DNA from: Mycolicibacterium sp. S2-37
GTDB taxonomy: Bacteria > Actinomycetota > Actinomycetes > Mycobacteriales > Mycobacteriaceae
Assembly (NCBI RefSeq): GCF_017352375.1
Contig: NZ_JAFEVR010000007.1
Span: 248,001-312,000, forward strand
Reading direction: 5' to 3'
DNA length: 64,000 bases
The translations under genes were made by a program, and so were the position numbers. The notes beneath the pieces are model-generated. The model saw only the letters and a list, made by a program, of their open reading frames with translations. It searched no databases and was not told the origin of the DNA. Below are positions 28,212 through 35,854 of this stretch, piece after piece (within the stretch, counting starts at the first letter, position 1; the number at the start of each line of letters is the position of its first letter).

Positions 28212-29387
28212 TCACAGACCGGGTTGATCCTCGATGATCCCCAGCCAGATCTGCGCGGCGTCGATCGCCACCTTCTCGCTGATGAACGCGTGCTGGGTGC
28301 CGGTGTAGACATCGCGGAACGCACGTTCGAGGCGGCTGCCCTCCCGAATCGCGCTCGTGCCCGCGACCAGATGCGCCCATTCCGCGCAGGACCGGGCGAC
28401 GTCGGTGGCGTAGACGGCGGCGACGCGCATATCGGCACGCAGCGCCGGGGTGAGGTCACCGCCCGCGGCGACGTGGGATTCGGCGGTGGTGAACGCGTCG
28501 AGCACCAGCAGCCGCGCCGCGCGCCAGGCCGCGACGTGGTGGGCCAGGCCCTTCTGGAACGTGGGCCTGCTCGCCAGCGAGGCCATATCGCTCATCCGGA
28601 ACTTGGTCGCGGCCAACTCCTGCACGTCGTCGAGCATGCTCTTGGCCACCCCGAGCGCCCACGACGCATGCCCCGCGGCGGTGACGGGCATCATCCCCAT
28701 CCGGGTTGCCGGCGACGAACCCCGCCGCGGGACCCGCTCGAACAGCGGGAAGGTGCGGCTCGAGGGCACGTACACGTCGTTGACGCTGTAGTCGTAGGAG
28801 CCGGTTCCCTTGAGGCCCTGGACATGCCAGCCGTCGGTGAATGTGACGTCGCTTCGCGGCAGGATCGCCACCTGCATATCCGGCACGCCCTCACTGACCC
28901 AGCGCATCTCGCCGTCGTCGAGCGGAAGGAATCCGGCCGCCACGTACTGCGCGTGCCCGGTGCCGGAACCGAAGCTCCATGAGCCGGTGAGCCGGTAGCC
29001 GCCGTCGACCGTCACGCCCTGCCCGTTCGGGAAGAACTGCCCGCCCATGGTGACCCGGTTGTCATTGGCGGTGAACACCTCGGCGAACCCGTCGTCGGGC
29101 AGATAGCTCGCCGCGGCGAACGACGACGGCAGGTTGGCGATGCCGATCCAGCCGAATGAGCCGTCCTGCCACGCCATCTCGATCCAGGTCTCGATCATCT
29201 CGGCGAAGCTCGGTTCCATACCGCCGGCCGGGGCGGGGTTGAACGACGACATCAGGCCACCGGCCCACATCTGCTCGACGATCGCCGGGGCAAGTGTGCG
29301 CAGTCGTTCGGATTCGCCCGCGTTGTTCCGGACGAGCTCGCACATGTCGCGCGCCCGCATCACGACACCGGTGTCGGTCTGGGTCAT
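28212..29387 (-). CDS. acyl-CoA dehydrogenase-fold flavoprotein, possible group D monooxygenase
   Basis: A 391-residue protein with the acyl-CoA dehydrogenase fold. Regions such as DGSFGWIGIANLPSSFAA, GGYRLTGSWSFGSGTGHAQYV and VQGLKGTGSYDYSVNDVYVPSSRTFPLFE resemble flavin-dependent hydroxylases related to HsaA and HpaB-like group D enzymes more than true dehydrogenases. The catalytic EGT motif is absent; the C terminus reads LVAGTSAIREGSRLERAFRDVYTGTQHAFIS, as in those hydroxylases. It would need a partner flavin reductase. The ATG at 29385-29387 is the first good start; the frame stays open upstream without similarity. It abuts the convergent espL stop. Confidence 0.75.
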   Translation of the reverse strand: MTQTDTGVVMRARDMCELVRNNAGESERLRTLAPAIVEQMWAGGLMSSFNPAPAGGMEPSFAEMIETWIEMAWQDGSFGWIGIANLPSSFAAASYLPDDGFAEVFTANDNRVTMGGQFFPNGQGVTVDGGYRLTGSWSFGSGTGHAQYVAAGFLPLDDGEMRWVSEGVPDMQVAILPRSDVTFTDGWHVQGLKGTGSYDYSVNDVYVPSSRTFPLFERVPRRGSSPATRMGMMPVTAAGHASWALGVAKSMLDDVQELAATKFRMSDMASLASRPTFQKGLAHHVAAWRAARLLVLDAFTTAESHVAAGGDLTPALRADMRVAAVYATDVARSCAEWAHLVAGTSAIREGSRLERAFRDVYTGTQHAFISEKVAIDAAQIWLGIIEDQPGL

Positions 29388-29425
29388 CGGATGACCGTAC
29401 GCCGACTGGTGCGACGGAGCGTCTC

Positions 29426-29593
29426 CTATTCGGCGCCTGCGTCCTTGCCGTCCTTGCCGTCCGAGCCGTCCCGGTCGACGCCAGAGGTGCTCCGCAGGCC
29501 GGTGCGGGTCTCGTTGACCGCCGTGGCCGCCTCGTCGCCGACCGCCTCGGTGCGCAACGTGGAACCGCTTCTTGATTTGCCTTCGCTGGCGCC
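29426..29593 (-). pseudogene. possible remnant of a gene 3' end
   Basis: On the minus strand an open stretch of 55 codons ends at a TAG (29426-29428). It reads like a hydrophilic C-terminal tail (RTEAVGDEAATAVNETRTG, then Asp/Gly/Lys-rich). Third codon positions over the last 45 codons are strongly G/C, as in real genes here. There is no ATG or GTG start, and an in-frame TGA at 29594-29596 cuts it off from a further open stretch. It may be the degraded end of a lost gene or a small TTG-started gene. I recognise no family. Confidence 0.2.
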
Positions 29594-29666
29594 TCAGGTT
29601 CCGGAATCGGCCACGCGGGCCCACAGCAACTTCCCCCCGGGCACTGGGGTCCGATGAGCCACCGAG

Positions 29667-29676
29667 CAAACGTTTG
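29667..29676. promoter_or_regulatory. 10-bp palindrome CAAACGTTTG
   Basis: A perfect palindrome with a CG centre, the form typical of LacI-family operators, lies 132 nt upstream of the SDR start and 280 nt upstream of the flavoprotein start. No LacI gene is in the window. It could be chance in a 420-nt gap, though AT-rich palindromes are rare at this GC content. Confidence 0.25.
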
Positions 29677-29807
29677 TCATCAAGATCAGCGTCGCATGTG
29701 AACGCCCTGATCCCGTTCGCCGGTTCCCTCGTGACTTCGCGGACCGGAGCCCAGGAATCCCGGTCCCGCAGCCCGGCAATAGGCTGGGGCACCGACGGGA
29801 GGCCTGC

Positions 29808-30743
29808 ATGATCGACGACGCCGTGCGCTTACTCGGTCGCACCGCGGTGCGGCTGGCACAGGGCGTTCCTGTGGTCGGCGCCCGCTTCGGTGCGCCACCC
29901 CGCCTCGACCTCACGGGTCGCGTCGTGTTCGTCACCGGCGCCGCCCGCGGTCTGGGCTGCGAGATCGCCCGGCAGGCCCACGCCCGTGGCGCCAGGGTGG
30001 CGCTGGTCGGTCGCCGGTTGCCGCCGCTGACCGAACTCGCGGCCGACCTGGGTGACGGCGCGGCCGCGTTCCAGGCCGACGTCACCGACGCCGAGGCACT
30101 GCGGCACGCCGCCGCAGGCGCGGTCGCCCGGTTCGGCGGCATCGACGTCGTGATCGCCAACGCCGGCATCGCGCCGCCGTCGCACACCGTCGGCACCATC
30201 GACCCCGACGCCTTCGAGCACACCGTCGAGGTGGATCTGCTGGGCCAGTGGCGCACCGTGCGCGCCACGATGTCTGCGGTCATCGAACGGCGAGGACACA
30301 TCGCGCTGGTCGGATCGATCTACGCCTTCTTCAACGGTGTGCTCGCCGCGCCGTACGCGGTCAGCAAGGCCGGCGTCGAACAGCTGTCACGCACCCTGCG
30401 GGTGGAACTCGCCCAGCACGGCGTCACCGCGGGAATCGCCTACCTCGGTTTCATCGACACCGATCTGGCCGCCGACGCCTTCGCCGACGAGCAGGCCGCG
30501 GCGATCCGCGACGTCGCGCCGGACTTCATCACCCGTCCGATGACCGTCGAGGCGGCCGCGGCAGCCGTCCTCGACGGCGTCGAACGCCGGGCGGCACGTG
30601 TCACCGCGCCCGCGTGGGTCGGCCCGCTGCTGGCGACCCGCAGCCTGTTCACCGCGGTGATGGACGACGTGCTGATCCACAACCGGCGGGTCAACGACGC
30701 GATCCGCGACGCGGAGAACTCGGTGGTCCCGCGCGAGGGCTAG
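29808..30743 (+). CDS. short-chain dehydrogenase/reductase
   Basis: A 311-residue SDR. Cofactor motif VFVTGAARGLGCEIARQ lies at about residues 40-56, the VVIANAGIAPPS motif follows, the catalytic serine is in ALVGSIYAFF, and Tyr-x-x-x-Lys is in APYAVSKAGVEQL. About 35 residues precede the Rossmann core, and the C-terminal 50 residues (ATRSLFTAVMDDVLIHNRRVNDAIRDAE) resemble mycobacterial lipid-modifying SDRs. The substrate is unknown. Its stop overlaps the convergent VOC gene by 4 nt. Confidence 0.88.
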   Translation: MIDDAVRLLGRTAVRLAQGVPVVGARFGAPPRLDLTGRVVFVTGAARGLGCEIARQAHARGARVALVGRRLPPLTELAADLGDGAAAFQADVTDAEALRHAAAGAVARFGGIDVVIANAGIAPPSHTVGTIDPDAFEHTVEVDLLGQWRTVRATMSAVIERRGHIALVGSIYAFFNGVLAAPYAVSKAGVEQLSRTLRVELAQHGVTAGIAYLGFIDTDLAADAFADEQAAAIRDVAPDFITRPMTVEAAAAAVLDGVERRAARVTAPAWVGPLLATRSLFTAVMDDVLIHNRRVNDAIRDAENSVVPREG

Positions 30744-31120
30744 TCGGGCCGCACCGTGCTCAGGCAGAACGGGTGGCCGGCGGGGTCGAGCAGCACCCGC
30801 CAGGCCTGCGCCGCGGGTTGATGCCCGGCTTCGGTGGCGCCGAGGGCGAGAGCCCCCGCCACCGCGGCGTCGAGATCGTCGACCGCGACGTCGAGGTGCA
30901 TCTGCTGACGTTGCGGACCCTCCGGCCAAGACGGGGCGACATAGGTGTCGACGCGCATCAGCGTCAGCATCGGACCCGCGCCTGCCAGCGAGACGATCCC
31001 GCGGTCGTGGGTGGCGAACACCTCTTCGAGCCCCAGCAGATCGCGGTAGAACGGCGCCAGGAGATCGGGATCGGGGCAGTCGATGGAGATCGACGCGAGG
31101 CTTCCCACGGCGGAGATCAT
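30740..31120 (-). CDS. VOC (glyoxalase/bleomycin resistance) family protein
   Basis: A 126-residue protein with two beta-alpha-beta-beta-beta modules of the vicinal oxygen chelate fold. The first is LASISIDCPDPDLLAPFYRDLLGLEEVFAT and the second is QMHLDVAVDDLDAAVAGALALGATEAG followed by WRVLLDPAGHPFCLST. The His at QMHLDV and the later residues fit a metal-binding site. Members range from glyoxalases to resistance proteins, and no specific function can be given. It lies 25 nt downstream of selD on the same strand and may be co-transcribed with it. Confidence 0.85.
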   Translation of the reverse strand: MISAVGSLASISIDCPDPDLLAPFYRDLLGLEEVFATHDRGIVSLAGAGPMLTLMRVDTYVAPSWPEGPQRQQMHLDVAVDDLDAAVAGALALGATEAGHQPAAQAWRVLLDPAGHPFCLSTVRPD

Positions 31121-31145
31121 GCTCAGATCGTAGAGACCACGACCG

Positions 31146-32171
31146 TCAGCGCACCACGATCACATGCTCACCGCGCGGGACGAATTCACCGATGACGGGT
31201 GCGCCGGGGATCTCACCGGCGAGCAGCAGACCGCCGGAGGTCTGGGCATCGGCCAGCAGCAGCGCCTCGTCCTCACTCACGGCGGTGAGGTCGGCGTGCG
31301 GGGCCACCCACGCGAGGTTGCGCCGGGTCCCGCCGCTGACATGGCCGGCGGCCAGCGCCTCGCGGGCACCGGCGAGATAGGGCACCGCCGCCGAGTCGAT
31401 CACCGCCGTGACCCCGCTGGCCCGAGCGGTCTTGTAGAGATGACCGAGTAGCCCGAAACCCGTGACGTCGGTGGCACATTCGATCCCCGCGGCCAGTGCG
31501 GCCGCAGCGGCGTCGGCGTTGAGCGTGGTCATCGTCGCGATCGCCTGCTCGAACCGCTCGCCGGTGGCCTTGTGCCTGCTGTTGAGCACGCCCACGCCGA
31601 GCGGTTTGGTCAGCGACAGCGCGGTGCCGGGTTTGCCGGCGTCGTTGCGCAGCAGCCGGTCCGGGTCGGCGACTCCAGTGACGGCCAGGCCGTACTTCGG
31701 CTCGGGGTCGTCGACGCTGTGCCCGCCGGCCAGGTAGCACCCGGCCGCATTGCAGACGTCGAGGCCCCCGCGCAGGGTCTCGGCCGCCAGCTCGAACGGC
31801 AGCACGTCGCGCGGCCAGCCGAGCAGGTTGACCGCCACCACCGGGCGACCGCCCATCGCGTACACGTCGGACAGTGCATTGGTCGCCGCGATCCGCCCCC
31901 AGTCGTACGCGTCGTCAACCACCGGGGTGAAGAAGTCGGTGGTCATGATCAGCGCCGTCCCGCCCGCGATCCGCACCGCCGCGGCGTCGTCGCCGTCGTC
32001 GAGGCCGACCAGCAGTTCACCGATCGGGTCGACCGGCGCGGCCGCCGTCAAGCCGCGGACCACGTCCTCCAACTCACCCGGAGGGATCTTGCAGGCGCAT
32101 CCGCCGCCGTGGGCGTACTGGGTCAGTCGGTAGGTCTGTCCTGTCGTCACACCCTCCATGCTGCCTGCCAT
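31146..32171 (-). CDS. selD: selenophosphate synthetase (selenide, water dikinase)
   Basis: SelD makes selenophosphate from selenide and ATP, the selenium donor for Sec-tRNA. This 341-residue protein has the catalytic glycine-rich segment YAHGGGCACKIPPGEL, in which Cys25 and Lys28 correspond to E. coli Cys17 and Lys20. Cys, not Sec, is used here. Further hallmarks are LIMTTDFFTPVVDDAYDWGRIAATNALSDVYAMGGRP and GHSVDDPEPKYGLAVTG. Start alternatives are ATG 32169-32171 and ATG 32157-32159 (MEGVTTGQ); the latter leaves more room for the adjacent tRNA-Sec promoter. It is divergent from selC-selA-selB. Confidence 0.95.
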   Translation of the reverse strand: MAGSMEGVTTGQTYRLTQYAHGGGCACKIPPGELEDVVRGLTAAAPVDPIGELLVGLDDGDDAAAVRIAGGTALIMTTDFFTPVVDDAYDWGRIAATNALSDVYAMGGRPVVAVNLLGWPRDVLPFELAAETLRGGLDVCNAAGCYLAGGHSVDDPEPKYGLAVTGVADPDRLLRNDAGKPGTALSLTKPLGVGVLNSRHKATGERFEQAIATMTTLNADAAAAALAAGIECATDVTGFGLLGHLYKTARASGVTAVIDSAAVPYLAGAREALAAGHVSGGTRRNLAWVAPHADLTAVSEDEALLLADAQTSGGLLLAGEIPGAPVIGEFVPRGEHVIVVR

Positions 32172-32189
32172 GATGGATTGGTGGGCCGG

Positions 32190-32281
32190 GGAGGCGTATT
32201 CGGTCTGGTGACCGGCGCGATCTTCAAAATCGCTGAGCGGCAGGAGCTGTCGCTGGCGGGTTCGATTCCCGTCCGCCTCCG
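32190..32281 (+). tRNA. selC: selenocysteine tRNA (UCA anticodon)
   Basis: A 92-nt tRNA-Sec that reads UGA. The acceptor arm pairs 32190-32196 with 32274-32280 (7 bp; the eighth position, T32197 against C32273, is a mismatch). The D arm is 200-205 / 210-215 with a 4-nt loop. The anticodon stem is GCGAT/ATCGC (32217-32221, 32229-32233) with loop CTTCAAA, anticodon TCA at 32224-32226. A long variable arm (32237-32253) has 7 bp, and the T arm (32256-32272) has loop TTCGATT. Discriminator is G; CCA is not encoded. It sits only 18 nt from selD and 8 nt from the DUF488 stop. Confidence 0.95.
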
Positions 32282-32289
32282 CCCACGGG

Positions 32290-32820
32290 TCAGGCCTGCT
32301 GAGCCGGCCACACCACGCAACCGTCCGGTCGCAGCACGGCCCCGACGGGCTCCGGGTGCGCCGCCAGCCGGCCGTCGTGCATGAGGTGACGGACCTCGGC
32401 CGCGGAGGTCACCACGGCCACGTCGGCCACGATGCGCCGATGGCAGCGCCACCACACCGCCTCGCTGCACATCATCGCGGTCCGCTGTCGCCGCGACTGC
32501 TCGACCAGCTCACCGAACCCGTCGGCGAATTCGCCGGTGCGGGTGTAGGCCGCGTAGGCCGCGAACTGCGGGACGCGCCACCAGGAGTCCTCGGGCGGTA
32601 CCCCGGACGGCAGGCTGCGACGGCCGCCCAGCCGGGGATCCCACCGGTAGGTCATTCCCTCCTCCGCAAGCCAGGCCGCCATCGCCGTCGACTCCACGTC
32701 GGGGTTGTGCCTGCTGTTCGGGAAGCGCCGGATGTCCACGAGCGCCTCGATGCCCGCCCCCTGCAGCAGCCCAGCCAACTGCGCACGCTCCAACCTGCCG
32801 TGGCCCACTGACGTCAGCAC
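32290..32820 (-). CDS. DUF488 family protein within the selenium cluster
   Basis: A 176-residue protein of the DUF488 family, recognisable from its start LTSVGHGRLERAQLAGLLQGAG, the conserved ALVDIRRFPNSRHNPDV, the MTYRWDPRLGGRR segment and MMCSEAVWWRCHRRIVADV, which includes the conserved Cys and the WRCHR motif. A GTG at 32818-32820 gives the family N terminus. The gene lies antisense between selC and selA, with 8 nt and 27 nt gaps. Function is unknown; whether its place in the selenium cluster is meaningful is an open question. Confidence 0.85.
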   Translation of the reverse strand: MLTSVGHGRLERAQLAGLLQGAGIEALVDIRRFPNSRHNPDVESTAMAAWLAEEGMTYRWDPRLGGRRSLPSGVPPEDSWWRVPQFAAYAAYTRTGEFADGFGELVEQSRRQRTAMMCSEAVWWRCHRRIVADVAVVTSAAEVRHLMHDGRLAAHPEPVGAVLRPDGCVVWPAQQA

Positions 32821-32847
32821 ACCCTCGGTGTACCCCTCGACGCTGTC

Positions 32848-34149
32848 ATGATGGCGTCGTGGCCCGCCATGAGTGATCCCCGCCGCCGGATACCCCGCAC
32901 CGACGCCCTGCTCGCCGACCCGCGCCTGGTCGCGGCGGAGCGCACGCTGGGCCGGACACTGGTCAAGACCGTGATCGCCGGCGTCCAGCAGCAGGCCCGC
33001 GACGGCGAGATCGCCCCCGAGGACGTCGCCGACCACGCCGTCGCCGCGCTGCCCGCCGGCGCCGCCAGCCTCAAACCGGTCATCAACGCCACCGGGGTCG
33101 TGGTCCACACCAACCTCGGCAGGGCCCCGCTGTCCCAGGCCGCCATCGCGGCGATGACGACCGCAAGCGGCGCCACCGACGTCGAGTTCGACCTGCCAAC
33201 GGGCCGGCGGGCCCGGCGCGGCCGCGGCGCCATGGCCGCACTGGCCGCGGCGGTCCCCACCGCAGGCGGGGTGCACGTGGTCAACAACAACGCCGCGGCG
33301 CTGCTGCTCACCGCGCTGACCCTGGCCCCCGGCCGCGAGATCGTCGTCAGCCGCGGTGAGCTCATCGAGATCGGCGACGGGTTCCGTCTCCCGGAACTTC
33401 TCGAATCCGCCGGGTCGCGCATCCGGGAGGTCGGCACCACCAACCGCACCCATCTGCGCGACTACGCCGCCGCGATCGGCCCCGACACCGGCTTCGTCCT
33501 CAAGGTCCACCCGTCGAACTATCACGTCAGCGGATTCACCTCCAGCGTCGCCGTCGCCGACCTCGCCGGCCTCGACACCCCGTTGGTCGTCGACATCGGT
33601 TCGGGGCTGCTGTCCCCGCACCCGGTGCTGCCCGACGAGCCCGACGCCACCACCGCGCTGCGCCGCGGCGCCGACCTGGTCACCGCGAGCGGAGACAAGC
33701 TGCTCGGCGGCCCGCAGGCGGGCCTGCTGCTCGGCGGCGCCCAACTGGTCGAACGGCTGCGCAGGCATCCGGCCGCGCGGGCACTGCGCGTGGACAAGCT
33801 GACCCTGGCCGCCCTGGAAGCCACCCTGGTCGGACCGCCGGCGCCCGTCGAGCGGGCACTGACCGCCGATCTCGCCGACCTCAGGGCCCGCGCACGGCGC
33901 CTGGCCGACCGGCTGCCCGAGGCGCAGGCCGTGGACTGTGTGGCGGCGGTCGGTGGCGGTGGCGCCCCGGAGGTGGAACTGCCCAGCGCCGGGCTGAGCC
34001 TGCCCGAGCCGTATGCCGTCGCGCTGCGCACCGGAACACCGGCGGTGGTCGGCCGCGTCGAGGACGGCCGCTGCCTGCTGGATCTGCGCACGGTGGCACC
34101 CGAGGAGGACGAGCCGCTCGCAGCGGCGGTCCGCGCATGTACGTCGTAG
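32848..34149 (+). CDS. selA: L-seryl-tRNA(Sec) selenium transferase
   Basis: SelA is a PLP enzyme that converts Ser-tRNA-Sec to Sec-tRNA-Sec using selenophosphate. This 433-residue protein has VINATGVVVHTNLGRAPLS, VNNNAAALLLTA, SRGELIEIGDGFRLPEL, EVGTTNRTHLRDY and the PLP-lysine motif ASGDKLLGGPQAGLLLG with Lys284. All match bacterial SelA closely. An alternative ATG at 32869 (MSDPRRRIPRTD) may be the true start. It overlaps selB by 13 nt. Confidence 0.96.
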   Translation: MMASWPAMSDPRRRIPRTDALLADPRLVAAERTLGRTLVKTVIAGVQQQARDGEIAPEDVADHAVAALPAGAASLKPVINATGVVVHTNLGRAPLSQAAIAAMTTASGATDVEFDLPTGRRARRGRGAMAALAAAVPTAGGVHVVNNNAAALLLTALTLAPGREIVVSRGELIEIGDGFRLPELLESAGSRIREVGTTNRTHLRDYAAAIGPDTGFVLKVHPSNYHVSGFTSSVAVADLAGLDTPLVVDIGSGLLSPHPVLPDEPDATTALRRGADLVTASGDKLLGGPQAGLLLGGAQLVERLRRHPAARALRVDKLTLAALEATLVGPPAPVERALTADLADLRARARRLADRLPEAQAVDCVAAVGGGGAPEVELPSAGLSLPEPYAVALRTGTPAVVGRVEDGRCLLDLRTVAPEEDEPLAAAVRACTS

Positions 34150-35825
34150 CGACGGCCGGGCATGTCGACCACGGCAAGTCGACGCTCGTGCACCGGCTCA
34201 CCGGGATGTGGCCCGACCGCCTCGCCGAGGAGCAGCGCCGCGGGCTGACCATCGAACTCGGGTTCGCCTGGACCGAGCTCGACGGGCGCGAGGTCGCGTT
34301 CGTGGACGTGCCGGGCCATGAACGGTTCGTCGCCACCATGCTCGCCGGATGCGGGCCGATGCCCCGAAGAAGCCCGGTCGTGTTCGTCGTCGCTGCGACC
34401 GAGGGCTGGATGCCGCAGTCCGACGAACACCTCACCGCACTGCGCGCACTGGGGGTCGGCGACGTCCTGGTGGTGGTCAGCAAGTCCGATCTGGCCGACC
34501 CCGCTCGGGCGGTGGCGCAGATCCGCGAGCGGCTTCCGGAGGCGCCGATCGTCCTCGGCGCCGACCTCGACGCCGTCCGCGCCGGACTGATCGCCCTGGT
34601 AGACGGGCTGCCGCCCCCCGACCACGCCGCCGACGTGCGGCTGTGGGTCGACCGCTCGTTCACCGTGCGCGGGGCCGGGACCGTGGTCACCGGTACGTTG
34701 GCCGCCGGAACCCTGCGGGTGGGCGACGAGCTCACCCACCGCGGGCGCCGCGTCGGCATCCGCGGGCTGCAGGCCCTCGGCCGCGACCGCACCCAGGTGA
34801 GCGCCGTCGCGCGGGTCGCCGTGAACCTGCGCGGTGTCGACCATCGGCAGATCGAGCGCGGCGACGCGCTGTGCACCCCGGATGCGTGGCTGGCGACGGG
34901 CGAGGTGGACGTGGCGCTGGCCGAGCCGGAGGACATGCACCGCGAACTCGTCCTGCACATCGGCTCGGCCGCCATCCCGGTGACGGTGCGCCCGCTGGGC
35001 GACGCGGCCGCCCGGCTGCGGCTGACCCGGCCGCTGCCGCTGCGGGTCGGCGACATCGGTGTGCTGCGCGATCCGGGCGCACACCGGATCGCCGCCGGAG
35101 TCGAGGTACTGGACGTCCGGCCACCTGCGCTGCGCAGGCGCGGCGCAGCCAGGGCCCGTGCCGAGGAGCTGGCCGCCGGGCGGGCCCGCCCCCCGGTCTG
35201 CGCTCGACGCACCGAGCTGCACGCCATGGGTCTGCCGGAGGTCGGGCACCGGATCGGCGACTGGGTGGTCGATCCCCAGTGGTGGGCCGCCCAGCGCACC
35301 GCCGCAGCCGACGTGGTGCGGCGCTGGGCCGCCGAACACGACATCGCAGCGGGAATGCCGGCCGAGGCACTGCGCCGCCGGCTCGATCTGCCCACCCCCG
35401 AGCTGATCGCGCCGCTGCTCGACGCCACCGGACTCGAGCTGGCCGAGGGACTCGTCCGCACCCCGGGATCAGGCTTGCCGCCGCGGATCGACGAGGCGGT
35501 GCGCGAAGTCGAGAAGCTCTTGGCCGCCGCACCGTTTCGGGCGCCGGAAGCCGACGAACTCGCCCGCCTGGGGCTGGGCCAGAAGGAACTCGCGGCCGCG
35601 GTGCGCGCAGGCCGGCTCACCCGCATCGCCGCCGGCGTCGTCCTCGGGCCCGATGTCCTCGACGCGGCCGCCGCCATCCTCGCCGCCATCGGGCAACCCT
35701 TCACGGTCGCCGAGGCCAAACGCGCCCTGGACACCACCCGGCGCGTCGCCGTCCCGCTGCTGGAACTGCTCGACGCGCGGCGCGTCACCCGGCGCGCCGA
35801 CAACGGCACCCGCGTAGTGGTTTGA
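34137..35825 (+). CDS. selB: selenocysteine-specific elongation factor
   Basis: SelB is the GTPase that brings Sec-tRNA to the ribosome at a UGA followed by a SECIS hairpin. This 562-residue protein has G1 GHVDHGKST (residues 8-16), a LTIELGFAW switch I region, G3 DVPGHE and G4-like SKSD. EF-Tu-like domains 2-3 follow (RSFTVRGAGTVVTGTLAAGTL). The C-terminal half forms winged helices that bind the SECIS, ending GQPFTVAEAKRALDTTRRVAVPLLELLDARRVTRR. A small CGPMPRRSP segment after G3 looks enlarged by about three residues. It overlaps selA and ends 29 nt before fdhA. Confidence 0.95.
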   Translation: MYVVATAGHVDHGKSTLVHRLTGMWPDRLAEEQRRGLTIELGFAWTELDGREVAFVDVPGHERFVATMLAGCGPMPRRSPVVFVVAATEGWMPQSDEHLTALRALGVGDVLVVVSKSDLADPARAVAQIRERLPEAPIVLGADLDAVRAGLIALVDGLPPPDHAADVRLWVDRSFTVRGAGTVVTGTLAAGTLRVGDELTHRGRRVGIRGLQALGRDRTQVSAVARVAVNLRGVDHRQIERGDALCTPDAWLATGEVDVALAEPEDMHRELVLHIGSAAIPVTVRPLGDAAARLRLTRPLPLRVGDIGVLRDPGAHRIAAGVEVLDVRPPALRRRGAARARAEELAAGRARPPVCARRTELHAMGLPEVGHRIGDWVVDPQWWAAQRTAAADVVRRWAAEHDIAAGMPAEALRRRLDLPTPELIAPLLDATGLELAEGLVRTPGSGLPPRIDEAVREVEKLLAAAPFRAPEADELARLGLGQKELAAAVRAGRLTRIAAGVVLGPDVLDAAAAILAAIGQPFTVAEAKRALDTTRRVAVPLLELLDARRVTRRADNGTRVVV

Positions 35826-35854
35826 TGGATTCCGAGCCGGGTAGGAGGACGCGC

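Larger units (their letters stand above)
29388..29807. other. 420-nt intergenic region with palindrome and coding-like remnant
   Basis: This divergent gap between the flavoprotein (minus) and SDR (plus) holds no convincing intact gene. It contains a coding-like minus-strand stretch ending at 29426, the 10-bp palindrome CAAACGTTTG at 29667-29676 and a repeated CCTTGCCGTC. Both flanking promoters must lie here. The only larger open frames are short and lack good starts. Confidence 0.5.

Noticed and set aside
29594..29680. Possible second selenoprotein: in-frame UGA between two open stretches on the minus strand
   Set aside because: No stem-loop with a GGUCU-type loop follows the UGA at the required distance, there is no protein family match, and the upstream part is antisense to the SDR gene beyond 29808.
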